From Diphasiastrum complanatum (taxonomy: Eukaryota > Streptophyta > Lycopodiopsida > Lycopodiales > Lycopodiaceae), in contig CM055112.1 of assembly GCA_029204225.1 (NCBI GenBank), forward strand, positions 22,944,578 to 23,008,577: DNA of 64,000 nucleotides, given 5' to 3'. Positions 10,701 through 21,711 of this stretch are shown here, in pieces. The position numbers and the translations under genes were made by a program. Below the pieces are notes generated by a model that was not told the DNA's origin, did no database searches, and was given only the letters and a program-made list of their open reading frames with translations. Numbering within the stretch: position 1 is the stretch's first letter; each line of letters starts with the position of its first letter.

Positions 10701-11724
10701 AGATAGACTTTATAGGTCCATCATAAGATAAGAGAGAAGAGAAAAACTCCCTTTTACTAGTCATGTGTGAACTAGCACCCGAGTCAATCCACCAAGGATC
10801 TTCTCCTTTGAAGCTTGTTGAAGAAAATATGGACATCATGAGAGAGTCCTCATGTGAACTCTCCTCCTCCTCCTCTTTGCTCATGTTGGCTTGGCTTTGA
10901 TCTTGCTTCCTCTTGAAGCATTCCGAGGCATAATGCCCCATCTTGCTACAATAGTAGCACTTCACCTTTGATTTGTCCCTCCTGACTTTGGTGGTTGATG
11001 GAGATGCCTTTGGGGGTCCTTCTTGATCCTCAAGCTTTGTAGACTTCTTGAATGTCGATCCTTTGCCTTTGGACTTGCCTTTGCCTTTGGTGAAGAGAGC
11101 TTGGTCATCTCCACCTTGGATGGAAAGCCTATCCATCCTCTCTTGCATTTGGCTCCTTCTTGATTCCTCGGCCATGAGTGTGCCTTGGAGTTCTTCAAGT
11201 ATGGGTAGCTTACCCATAATTGCATATCCCTGAACCAAATTGTCAAATTCAAAGCTTAGTCCATTCAATATGAGTTGAACAAACTCTTCATCCTTGATAG
11301 GGTCACCTATAAAGGCTAGCTCTTTGTTCAATTCCTTTACTCTTAGGACAAAAGTATGTGCACTCTCTCCTTTCTTTTGATAGCTTCTATAGATTTGATT
11401 CTTCAAAGCTAACATTCTAGTTTGGTTCTTGGATTCATAGACCTTTTGCAAAGTCTCCCAAGCATCTTGAGCTGAAGTGCAATCTCCTACCTCTCTTAAG
11501 AGTTCATTTGCAACATTCATTTTTATGCAATGTAGTGCAACATTGCACCTCTTGATGTATTTGGCTTTTTCTTGAGGATGAATAGGTTCACCCTCCTTAC
11601 CATTTACAATTTCCATCAGATCTTGCATGATCATGATAGATTCCATTCTAACTTTCCATATGGAATAGTTAGTTTTGTTGAGCCTTTCATTAGTATCCAA
11701 AAGATATGCATTTATAGATGCCAT
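7756..11724 (-). pseudogene. Copia gag-pol polyprotein, element A, one in-frame stop
   Basis: A single frame of about 1,320 codons starts at ATG 11724 (MASINAYLLDTNERLNKTNY) and is interrupted once, by TAG at 8098-8100. Domains in order are: gag (residues 1-250); CCHC zinc knuckle CYYCSKMGHYASEC (about 256-269); protease with WWIDSGASSHM (catalytic Asp about 314); pre-integrase HKRLGHVN with CEACALSK (about 447-487); integrase with Asp 511, Asp 573 (RSDNGGEF) and Glu 609 (NGVAERRNRT); RT with YVDD at about 1002-1005; RNase H ending VADLLTKPLQ. The stop falls in RNase H after SSTEA, where element B still reads Glu-Cys, so it arose after the two copies split. All other key catalytic residues are present. 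The product would make the virus-like particle and copy and insert the element. Confidence 0.93.
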
Positions 11725-12521
11725 CTAGTCTCCTAATCAAGGACTTGACACAAATGAAGGTTACTTCTATTGATTTGATTGAAGGTCTACCTTATCCCAC
11801 TTCTTAGGGACCTGAAAAGATCAGTAATAGACTTTCTATAAAGATCTAAGAATGATCTCTAACAAAATCAAATCATAGAATACTAGAAACAATGCACTTG
11901 CTTGATTGAAGTAGACAATACTAGTAGAATTGCCCCTCTTTCTATAAAGAACATTAAAGCTTCCAAATGATCTGATCAAGAGTGAATTTCAGCAACCTAA
12001 TATACTTCCAAAATCACTTGTAAAAGATCTAAATGGAACTTAATGAGGATGCAACACAATCTACTATCCAATCACAAGCAAAAAATGATCAAAATTGATG
12101 AAAAATTGATCTAATTTGGTGCATAAGTCAAGCAATGGTTGGACTGAACCTAAATCACTTTAGGAGGTGCCTACTACACCTTAGAACAGCCTTGAAAGTC
12201 CCCAAAACTCTGATCTTCCCTCTCCTTGAATGCTAGAAATCCTTCTCTATGAAATCACCTCCAAAACTCGCTTAGAAATCAATGCTTGGAGCAAGCAAAA
12301 CTTGCTATCTTGGTAATGTGAATTGAATTCAACTTTGCCTCTGGTTTTAGACACCTAAACACCTGCAAATGAAGTCACACAACACCAATCTCCAATGTAT
12401 TTGACTCACTTTGAGTTCTAGAATCAATACTAGATGCTAAGATCCAATCTACACAAGATTTAGATCAAAAATTGTGATCAAATTAAATGAAAACCAAGGA
12501 TTTAGCTCATTTCAGCCTTTA
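11725..12521 (-). other. element A untranslated leader
   Basis: About 800 bp between PBS and gag start. There is no long frame on the element strand. It contains the segment 12432-12484 whose inverted copy forms the filler at 7005-7057. The region is collinear with element B at 17682-18195 until B breaks off. Confidence 0.8.
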
Positions 12522-12534
12522 GGCTCTGATACCA
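12522..12534 (-). promoter_or_regulatory. primer binding site (initiator tRNA-Met), element A
   Basis: On the minus strand TGGTATCAGAGCC directly follows the 5' LTR. This is the standard plant retroelement sequence complementary to the 3' end of initiator methionine tRNA. Confidence 0.92.
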
Positions 12535-13217
12535 TCTAAAAAATTACAGCAAAGAAGGATCCTAAAACACTTGAAATGATGAGGGAAACAATAGATTATG
12601 ATTTCATAAGATTAGCACAAGTTGAACCATCAAAATCCATCAAAAATCTATGCTTGAACCTCACTAAATGGCCCAAATCCTTGAAGAAGGCTTCACACGT
12701 GTGAAAGTACGGCCTCCCACAGTCTGAGTACTGTACACCAGACCTAAATTCAATCCTATAATCATTAGTAATCACAAGTACTCAAACAATTATGAACATA
12801 GAGAGCAATTGCACCATTATGAGAGAAAAAACATGAAATTGCTTGATTGATTTTGGTGAGATATCATCACCTATATATACATGATCCATCACGGTTTTGG
12901 GCAGGTATGAGTAGCCCTAAACCTATCCCTAATGCTAATTTTGGTGGATCTTTCATCCCTACCAAGTTAGGGTTGGAATCTTGGAGATCCCTCAACAATG
13001 CAAAAATTACCAAAAATAGCTCCTATTTTTTCTCCCTTGTACCTAAGCATAATTTGGACTCATTCCAAAGGTTCTAACACTTAGGTCTACTTGAGAACAT
13101 CCTTATGAATGGAATCCTATGCTATTTGGCACGTGTGACAAGCCACATCATGACCATCTAAGTATTTACAAGTCATATGACCAAAACTAGTCAAGCTAGA
13201 ATTGTGAATTTTTAACA
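12535..13217 (-). repeat. element A 5' LTR
   Basis: Nearly identical to 7060-7741. Visible differences are the inner end (TCTAAAAAATTAC against TGTAAAAATTAC), AAAGAAGG against AAATAAGG, GTACCTAAGC against GTATCTAAGC, and CTAAGTATTT against CTAACTATTT. The inner terminal CA has been lost by mutation (plus TC instead of TG). Confidence 0.92.
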
Positions 13218-13715
13218 AGTCTGAGTACTGTACACCAAACCTACATTCAATCCTATAAGCATTAGTAATCACAAGTACTCAAACAATTATGAACATAGAG
13301 AGCAAATGCACCATTATGAGAGAAAAATCATGAAATTGCTTGATTGATTTTGGTGAGATATCATCACCTATATATACATGATCCATCACGGTTTTGGGCA
13401 GGTATGAGTATCCCTAAACCTATCCCTAATGCTAATTTTGGTGGATCTTTCATCCCTACCAAGTTAGGGTTGGAATCTTGGAGATCCCTCAACAATGCAA
13501 AAATTACCAAAAATAGCTCCTATTTTTTCTCTCTTGTATCTAAGCATAATTTGGACTCATTCCAAAGGTTCTAACACTTAGGTCTACTTGAGAACATCCT
13601 TATGAATGGAATCCTATGCTATTTGGCACGTGTGACAAGCCACATCATGACCATCAAACTATTTACAAGTCATATGACCAAAACTAGTCAAGCTAGAATT
13701 GTGAATTTTTAACAC
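13218..13715 (-). repeat. element B 3' LTR, inner part
   Basis: It begins at AGTCTGAGTACTG, exactly where the 6820-7000 piece leaves off in the LTR. It ends at GTGAATTTTTAACA next to the PPT. Substitutions against A include ACCAAACCTACATTC against ACCAGACCTAAATTC and GAGCAAATGC against GAGCAATTGC. Confidence 0.9.
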
Positions 13716-13728
13716 TCCTCCTCACTAT

Positions 13729-16700
13729 CTAGCTTGGTTCAATCATTGCTTTACTAATCACTTCAAGTGATGATCTGAACTTAATAAAAGGTGTCTTTTG
13801 AAGTGGTTTAGTAAGTAGATCAGCTACACATTCATTGCTTGGAACATGCTCCGCAATCTCCTTGGCTTGCACCATTTCTCTCAAAAAGTGATGGCATATC
13901 TCAATGTGCTTAGATCTTGCATGGAAGATTGAGTTAGATGCAAGGTGTTGGGCTGATATATTGTCATTGTAGATGATTGGTGCCTCCTCTGAATCCATAA
14001 TCTTTAGCTCCACCAATAATCTCTTGATCCAAAGTACCTCCTTTGTAGTGGTTGTCAAAGCTTTGCACTCCGCCTCGGTTGAAGATAGAGATATAGTTTC
14101 TTGCTTTTTTGAAAGCCATGAAACCACACCTTCTCCTATGAAAGTTGAATAGGCACTTGTTGATTTCCTATCTCTCTTGTCCCCTACAAAATCTGAATCG
14201 CTAAATTCATGAAGGTTAATCACATCTCCTCTATATAGAATCCCAAAATCCAATGTACCCGAGATGTATCTTAGAATCCTCTTAGCCTTTTTCCAATGGA
14301 TATTCAATGGCTTTTGCATGGATTGGCTCAACCTACATACACTAAAGCTAAGATCTGGTCTAGTTATAGTGATCCACATTAAGGAACCTATAAGTTGCCT
14401 AAACAAAGTGATGTCCATGAAGGATCTTTCATCATCTTCATTTGGCACTTTTATATCTTGCTCCATTGGTGTGTCAACACTTTTGCATACTTCCATCTTA
14501 AACTTCTTCAAAAGACTTTGAGCATAGTTTACTTGACTTATAAAGATAAAATCAGACCCTCTAAGTACTTCTATGCCTAAGATGAAGTGAAGACACCCTA
14601 GATCTACCATCTTGAACTCTAAGGATAGATCTATCTTGATTTTTTCAATACCATCAACACTATTTCCACTAATGATAATGTCATCTACATAAATGAGTAA
14701 AGTACAATACCAACATCATCAAACTTAATGTAAAGAGTGGGATCATATTCATTTTGAACAAAAGGAAGTGAAATAAGATAGCAATGTAGTCTTGAATTCC
14801 AAGATCTCGAGGCTTGCTTCAAGCCATAGATGCTTCTTTGGAGATGGCATACTTTGTTCTCCATTCCATGCTTGATGAACCCTTGTGGCTGCTCCATATA
14901 GATATCCTCTTCCAAAAAAACATTCAAGAAAGAATTAGAGACATCCATTTGACATAGAATCCATCCAAAATGTGATGCAAGTGCAATGATTAGCCTTATT
15001 GTGACGGGTGCAAAAGTTTCCTCATAGTCTATCCCTCTCTCTTGAGCATAACTTTTTGCAACTAATCTTGCTTTATGTTTGTTAACACTCCCGTTTGCAT
15101 TCAACTTAAGCTTGAAGACCCACTTGCATCCTATTACATTCCTTTGAGGTCTCTCAACAAGCAACCAAGTTTCATTCTCAATCAAGGCATCATACTCATC
15201 CAACATAGCTTTATACCATTCTTTGGAGTTCAATGCATCTTCAACATTAGATGGTTCTTCAAAACTAGATAAAGCATAAGAAGTGGATGAGATACCCTCA
15301 ACTTGCTGTCCTTTGCCTTGATATGTGAGCCTTGATGGCTCCACTTGTGCCCTTGAAGATCTCCTTGGTGTGATAGGTGGGTTTGGTGCTTGCTCCTCCA
15401 TGAGCTCCTCCTCAAAACCAAGATCTTGCTCCTCGACCATCTTCTTCTTGATTGTTGGAGCACTTGAGCCTTCTTCAAGCATATGCATATGATGTTCATC
15501 AAAGATGACATCCCTTGAAACAACAAATTTGTTCAAGGATGGGAGATAGACTTTGTAGCCCTTGCTTGAGCTTGCATATCCAAGCATGATCCCTCCTGTG
15601 GAAGATGGATCCTCCTTGGTTCTTGTTTCCAATGGCACATGCACGTAACATATACACCCAAAAACTTTCAAGTGATTAAGATTGGGTTTCTTTCCATACA
15701 ACATCTCATAAGGAGTTTTGTCTTCAATTGCTTTGCAAGACACCCTATTCATCAAGTAGTTTGCACATACAAGAGACTCACCCCAAAAGAATTTGGGCAA
15801 ACAAGCACCTAATCTTAAAGCCTTAGAACATTCACATAATGTTCTATTCCTTCTTTCAGCAACTCCATTTTGTTGAGGAGTGTAAGGACAAGAAGTCTCT
15901 TTCTTGATCCCTTCCTCCTCACAAAAGGCCTTGAACTCATTGGAGATGAATTCTCCACCATTGTCACTTCTAAGAATCTTGATGCTATGATTATGATGCT
16001 TTTCCACAAACAGCTTAAACTTTACAGAAGTATCAAATACTTGAGACTTGAAGAAAAGTAAGAACACCCAACAATATCTTGAGTAGTCATCAATGAAGGT
16101 TAAAAACATGGATGAACCTCCATTAGATTTGGTGCTATCAATGTGCACATCCGAGTATATGAGTTCAAGAGGATGAGATGACTTTGTGATGGAGTTAGGA
16201 AACACCTTCTTATGTGCCTTGGATAAGGCACAAGCTTCACAAACCTTGTCTTCCTTCCCAATAGACCTTGGTAGGCCTAAAGCATACTCCTCCTTGATCA
16301 TAGCCTCCATGGAACTCGAGTTGACATGTCCAAGTCTTTTGTGCCATAAAGTAAAGGTAGATATCTTGCTCTTCTCGGCCAACATGACAACATTAGTATC
16401 CACAAATGCATCCAACTTATAAAGTTTGCCAAGTCTAGTGCCCTTAGCCACTATATTACCCTTCTTCTTGATGAAACATTCATTTGAAGCAAAGTCAACA
16501 TTGAAACCATTGTCTACCATTTGGCCAACACTTAGTAGATTCTTTGTTATTGTAGGAATGTACAAAACACCTTCTATGTTGATCTTTTTGGAAGATCCTA
16601 AGAAAAGGGGAATGCTACCAACTCCTTCAATCTTACAAGCTTTATCATTTGCTATATAGATAGACTTTATAGGTCCATCATAAGATAAGAGAGAAGAGAA

Positions 16701-17681
16701 AAACTCCCTTTTACTAGTCATGTGTGAACTAGCACCCGAGTCAATCCACCAAGGATCTTCTCCTTTGAAGCTTGTTGAAGAAAATATGGACATCATGAGA
16801 GAGTCCTCATGTGAACTCTCCTCCTCCTCCTCTTTGCTCATGTTGGCTTGGCTTTGATCTTGCTTCCTCTTGAAGCATTCCGAGGCATAATGCCCCATCT
16901 TGCTACAATAGTAGCACTTCACCTTTGATTTGTCCTTCTTGACTTTGGTGGTTGATGGAGATGCCTTTGAGGGTCCTTCTTGATCCTCAAGCTTTGTAGG
17001 CTTCTTGAATGTTGATCCTTTGCCTTTGGACTTGCCTTTTCCTTTGGTGAAGAGAGCTTGGTCATCTCCACCTTGGATGGAAAGCCTATTCATCCTCTCT
17101 TGCATTTGGCTCCTTCTTGATTCCTCGGCCATGAGTGTGCCTTGGAGTTGTTCAAGTATGGGTAGCTTACCCATAATTGCATATCCCTGAACCAAATTGT
17201 CAAATTCAAAGCTTAGTCCATTCAATATGAGTTGAACAAGCTCTTCATCCTTGATAGGATCACCTATGAAGGCTAGCTCTTTGTTCAATTCCTTTACTCT
17301 TAGGACAAAAGTATGTGCACTCTCTCCTTTCTTTTGATAGCTTCTATAGATTTGATTCTTCAAAGCTAACATTCTAGTTTGGTACTTGGATTCATAGACC
17401 TTTTGCAAAGTCTCCCAAGCATCTTGAGCTGAAGTGCAATCTCCTACCTCTCTTAAGAGTTCATTTGCAACATTCATTTTTATGCAATGTAGTGCAACAT
17501 TGCACCTCTTGATGTATTTGGCTTTTTCTTGAGGATGAATAGGTTCACCCTCCTTACCATTTACAATTTCCATCAGATCTTGCATGATCATGATGGATTC
17601 CATTCTAACTTTCCATATGGAATAGTTAGTTTTGTTGAGCCTTTCATTAGTATCCAAAAGATATGCATTTATAGATGCCAT
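13729..17681 (-). pseudogene. Copia gag-pol polyprotein, element B, frameshifted
   Basis: The gag start at 17681 and the domain order match element A (zinc knuckle, WWIDSGASSHM, RSDNGGEF, RNase H ending VADLLTKPLQ). Differences that matter are a 1-base loss in an A run near 14699 that shifts frame just before the RT YVDD motif, and a 12-base deletion near 15006 removing Ala-Lys-Met-Val before the RT core (APVTIR instead of APVAKMVTIR). A 3-base deletion near 13852 removes one residue in RNase H. The RNase H site that is a stop in A is Glu-Cys here. The RT cannot be made in one piece, so the copy is not autonomous. Confidence 0.92.
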
Positions 17682-18195
17682 CTAGTCTCCTAATCAAGGA
17701 CTTGACACAAATGAAGGTTACTTCTATTGATTTGATTGAAGATCTACCTTATCCCACTTCTTAGGGACCTGAAAAGATCAGTAATAGACTCCCTGTAATG
17801 ATCTAAGAATGATCTCTAACAAAATCAAATCATAGATTACTAGAAACAATGCACTTGCTTGATTGAAGTAGACAATACTAGTAGAATTGCCCCTCTTTCT
17901 ATAAGGAACATTAAAGCTTCCAAATGATCTGATCAAGAGTGAATTTCAGCAACCTAATATACTTCCAAAATCACTTGTAAAAGATCTAAATGGAACTTAA
18001 TTAGGATGCAACACAATCTACTATCCAATCACAAGCAAAAAAATGATCAAAATTGATGAAAAATTGATCTAATTTGGTGCATAAGTCAAGCAATGGTTGG
18101 ACTGAACCTAAATCACTTTAGGAGGTGTCCAGTACACCTTAGAACAGCCTTGAAGAGTCCCCAAAACTCTGATCTTCTCTCTCCTTGAATACTAG
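17682..18195 (-). other. element B leader, truncated
   Basis: Collinear with 11725-12240 of element A. The similarity ends around CTCTCCTTGAATACTAGAAAG near 18195. No PBS follows. Confidence 0.8.
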
Positions 18196-19005
18196 AAAGC
18201 CTTTGTCCTATGACCAGCTTATTCCTAAGCTATTTAAAAATGTGAACAAAACATACACACCCAAAGATTTTTAAATGGCTGACACTGGGCTTGTGTCCAT
18301 GCCAAACTTCATAAGGAGTTTTGTTGTTGACGGCTTTGGTGCTGGGTCTGTTTTGCAAGTAACAAGTTGTGGCAGTAGCTTATGCCTAGAACTTCACAAG
18401 TAGATGTGATTGATGTAGCATGGATCTGGCTGAGTTGAGAAGAGTTCGACTCTTCCTTTCTGCAATCCCGTTCTGTTGAGGTGAATAGGAAGTGGTGAAC
18501 TATCTTTTAATACCATGTTCAGCCATGTAGTCTGACATCTCATTAGAGAGGTATTCGCTGCCACCATCAGTTCGGAGTGCTTTCACTTTTGTAGATGTTT
18601 GTGTCTCAACCATGGCCTTGAATCTCTTGAAGCATTCAAAGGCTTCAGATTTGTTTTTAATGAACATGACTATAGACCATATAGAATAATCATCCATGAA
18701 AGTGATAAAATAGATTGCATCTCCTAAGGACAAAGTTGGCATTGGACCACAAAGATCACTATGTACAAGATCCAATACATGCTTTGTATTGATGGAATGT
18801 GATTTGAGAGACTTGCTTCTAGAGAGCTTCCCATAGATGCAAGATTCACAAAGAAAGATTTCCTATCTAATGAAGAAGGAAAATACAATCCATCAACTAG
18901 ATTATTACAATGCATATATAAGAAAGTGATCTTGTATTCACATGTCCAAATAGACTATGCCACAGAATAGCATTATTATTTACATTTTCATGAGAGATGC
19001 TAGCT
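18196..19005 (-). pseudogene. Copia integrase fragment
   Basis: Minus-strand reading from 19005 down: LWHSLFGHVNTRS (pre-integrase), then after a frameshift ESCIYGKLSRSKS, then LDLVHSDLCGPMPTLSLGDA, FMDDYSIWSIVMF, KALRTDGGSEYLSNEM and YSPQQNGIAERKSRTLL, ending near TPYEVWHGHKPS. The D,D,E catalytic positions are all recognisable (HSDL, RTDGG, AERK), but stops and a frameshift interrupt it. It is of a different Copia family from elements A and B. It abuts the broken leader of B on one side and a plus-strand Gypsy RT fragment on the other. Confidence 0.82.
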
Positions 19006-19309
19006 AATGCATCAACGAGCTTTCAAAGATTTGTTACACAAGAATCTAGAGATTTATCTCGATGATCTTGGTGTACATTCTTCTGAGGATAAACATCTCG
19101 ATGCCCTTGAACAAGTATTCATTCGTTGTCGACGGGTTGGAGTTTCATTAAATCCCAAAAAGTGCCAAATCTGGGTAACCCATGGTGTGGTGTTGGGCCA
19201 TATCATTTCTCGAAATGGTATAGCCACTGATCCCGAAAAGATCAGGGTGATTCTACAAATGCCCTTACTAGGAACCAGGGACACACAAGTTATTATCAAA
19301 TTTTTATAA
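19003..19309 (+). pseudogene. Ty3/Gypsy reverse transcriptase C-terminal fragment
   Basis: The frame reads MHQRAFKDLLHKNLEIYLDD, covering the RT catalytic box in the form YLDD, then NPKKCQIWV and VVLGHIISRNGIATDPEKI. These are the standard landmarks from the second half of plant Gypsy RT. The N-terminal half is absent because the Copia fragment abuts at about 19003. The frame ends at 19309, where RNase H should continue but does not. Confidence 0.85.
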
Positions 19310-19349
19310 TGCACTATGCTGATAAAGCGCGGTTAGTTATTATTGCCTT

Positions 19350-20424
19350 GACACATGAAGGTATTGGGGGTGGACATTTTTCTCCTCCGATGCTACTGCT
19401 AGGGCAATTCTTGTTTCAAAGACACTTACGCTTATATAAAAGTTCGGCATTTGCCAACACACAAAGAATACCAAGAAAGTCAACCACAATCTCCTTACTC
19501 CAATACTTGAAAGTGAAGCATTCCACAAATGGGATATCGATTTTGTTGGACCTATTAGTCCAACAGCACGTGGCACCCAATCACGCTATATCTTGATTGC
19601 CATTGATTATTCAACCAAGTGGATAGTGGCTAGAGCAACATGCAAAGCAAATGCAAAATCTGTAGCACGCTTCCTCTATGAAAACATTATCACTAAATTT
19701 GGCTGTCCAATCGAGCTTCTCAGTGATCGAGGTTCTCACTTCCTTAATGAAGTAATGAACAGTTTACTGACTCATTACTTCGTTATACATCGAAAGAGCA
19801 CCCCATACTATCCTAGATGTAATGGATTAGTTAAATCTAAAATAAAACAATTTGTAAAGTCTTGACCAAGATAGTAGAAACAAGTAAATCTGACTGGGAA
19901 ACGAAATTATTTTCTGCTATCTGGGCATATCGAACAACGCCAAAGCGAGCCACGGGTTGGAAAACACCATTTGAGCTAGTATATGGCCAAAAAGCTGTTA
20001 TGCCAGTAGGGTTTTACATTCCTTCTCTACGCGTCACTTTGCATATGCCACTGACTTGTGTGACGATAGTACTTATCAACACCAAGTTCAAAATCGACTC
20101 TTTGCATTGACGAAACTGTGTGAAACACGTCTTGTCTCTTATCATGCACAATTAATTCATAAATGACAACAGAAGGCTTGGCATGATTGTCATGTTAGGA
20201 CTAAGGATATCCATGATTGTGATAAAGTTTTACTTTATACATCTTCCAAGGTCTATCGCAGAAAATTGAAATTCCATAGCCAAGGCCCCTATGTTGTCAA
20301 GAAAATTTTCACCAATGGCGCAGTCCAATTAGAAACCTTAGAAGGCATATCCCTTGACACATTAGTCAATGGTAGCCGACTGCGGAGGTACTATGAGAAT
20401 AATTTTTCAGTAAGTCCTATGTAG
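19350..20424 (+). pseudogene. Ty3/Gypsy integrase with C-terminal domain
   Basis: It begins with a remnant of the zinc-binding part (HEGIGGGHFSPPM near 19353), then KWDIDFVGPISPTARG-type sequence in another frame, the core IAIDYSTKWIVARATCKANA, FGCPIELLSDRGSHFLNEV and YYPRCNGLVKSKIKQFVKS. The third acidic residue of the D,D,E triad is replaced by Lys (family AES, here VKS). It continues after frameshifts with WAYRTTPKRATGW and a C-terminal part WHDCHVRTKD, KLKFHSQGPYVVKKI, TNGAVQLETL and VNGSRLRRYYE, ending at TAG 20422. RNase H is missing between this and the RT piece, so it is an internal-deletion remnant. Confidence 0.85.
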
Positions 20425-21199
20425 CAATATCTTTCTATGATATTTTACTTCATACTTTTTTTTTTCCTTCTATAAATATTTTTTCTTTTCCACAATTGTT
20501 GAAAACCCATTGGTTTTACACTTATTTAAAACAATCAAAATAAGTTTGCATCCGAAAGATTGCATCCGCCAACCGCCACACTCATTTGTGTCCGACGAGC
20601 TCATTTGCATCCGATGAAATTTGCATCCGACGCCAGACCTAACAAAATTTTTGGTATAAATACACTAGCCACCAAGTTCATTCTTACTTCACACAATTTT
20701 CGGACGAGTTCATGTCTATCTAGCAAATTTCAGACGATCTTCCTATTTTTTGATTCGATTCAGCCGTTGTTACTTGCATTCTAACCGCTATCATGTCCTC
20801 TTTCGTTTGATCCATTCTCTGTCGTTCCACATACACATCTTCTCCACTTTTGGGGACCCTACCACCTTTTCCACCTCACAAACATTAACACTTTAATTTT
20901 TTGTTTGTTTTATAAACTCTTTGCCTTTTCATTTCCAAAGTTTTGCCTCCACGATTTGTCATTCCACTTTATAGTTTGTCTTTTTTGCATCTGCCATCTC
21001 GTTTGCATCCGCCAGTTCTTCCAATAACTTTCTGAGTTTGCATTCCCCATCTAGTTTGCATCCGCCATCCACTTTCATTTTTGCATCCGCCATTGCATCT
21101 GCCACTGTCTTCGACAATTTGCATCCGTCACTATAGCCACTAGTTTCTATCCGACGCCACTGTAGAGAACTTCCAAAAAACTTAATTTTTTTTCAAAAC
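20425..21199 (+). repeat. LTR-like non-coding region with TATA signals and GCATCCG repeats
   Basis: The region between the Gypsy integrase end and a coding start at 21200 carries two TATA-like boxes (CTATAAATATT near 20473 and GGTATAAATACAC near 20651). It also has about a dozen copies of the word TTTGCATCCG or close variants, in two clusters (20547-20640 and 20990-21160). Its position downstream of pol and upstream of an X domain A frame fits LTR or leader sequence, but I cannot find a second LTR copy in the window. Confidence 0.45.
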
Positions 21200-21695
21200 A
21201 TGGCCGATTCGGATTCAAACCATAGTTAAGAGATTCCTAGTATGCCCAAGACACTCAAACTCGTTCTGTGTGAAGATGACATGATGAATCAGTGGTATGC
21301 ATAGGCTGACCCAGTGTTTAAAACACTTAAATTTCAAATTCCACCATGGACGGGCCACGAGCCTATATCTGATGTACCAGCCATACAAAAATTATGATCA
21401 AAAGCAACTCACTTTTCGCATTGATCCTCAAAACTTTCAATCGATTATCTACTTGGCTGGTAGAAATAAGGAGAAACCAGTCAAGTTGACCAACATGTTG
21501 CAGCAGCCTTATGCCAGGTTCCTTGACACCACTCTTGACAAATGGAAGAACAAGGATGGCATTCTACTCAAAGCCATCAAGTGCAAGGAACTGGTAGCTG
21601 TGTGTGCTTATCTCACAAGGTACACCTATACACAAAACACACATCTGTTGAGGATCCCCCTCCAGATTTTGGATGCACATACTCATAACTCTTGA
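21200..21695 (+). pseudogene. element X, domain A, second copy
   Basis: ATG 21200 starts MADSDSNHS, a stop, then SMPKTLKLVLCEDDMMNQWY, a TAG, and ADPVFKTLKFQIPPWTGHE. After a frameshift near 21390 it continues with QLTFRIDPQNFQSIIYLAG, LDTTLDKWKNKDGILLKAI and KELVAVCAYLTR. This is the same protein as the minus-strand frame at 5974-6411 (KIEFQMPPFSGY, VDKWKSKDGYLIDAI, KPLAIACA). The present copy is cut at about 21700, where a Copia fragment begins. Function unknown; inferred to be the N-terminal part of a gag-like product. Confidence 0.6.
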
Positions 21696-21711
21696 TGATA
21701 GGACCAAGGAG

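Larger units (their letters stand above)
7060..13217 (-). mobile_element. Ty1/Copia retrotransposon, element A, near full length (6.16 kb)
   Basis: A complete minus-strand LTR element: 5' LTR 12535-13217, PBS 12522-12534, leader, gag-pol 11724-7756, PPT 7742-7753 and 3' LTR 7060-7741. By eye the LTRs differ at about five positions over some 682 bp, so the insertion is fairly young. Protease, integrase, RT and RNase H are in the Copia order. It lies inside the LTR of the related element B. The bases flanking it, after allowing for the 57-bp filler, show no 5-bp target-site duplication. Confidence 0.93.
13218..18195 (-). mobile_element. Ty1/Copia retrotransposon, element B, 5' truncated and split by A
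   Basis: Same family as element A. It keeps the inner part of its 3' LTR (13218-13715, with the outer part at 6820-7000), PPT 13716-13727, gag-pol and about 500 bp of leader. It ends near 18195, where the match to A's leader (12230 region) stops and an unrelated Copia integrase fragment begins. The 5' LTR and PBS are missing. Its LTR differs from A's LTRs at more places than A's LTRs differ from each other, which fits B being older. Confidence 0.9.

Noticed and set aside
8294-11252. Plus-strand frames of 60-85 codons inside the Copia gag-pol genes (also 14264-17190)
   Set aside because: They are antisense shadows of the minus-strand polyprotein and recur at the same places in elements A and B.
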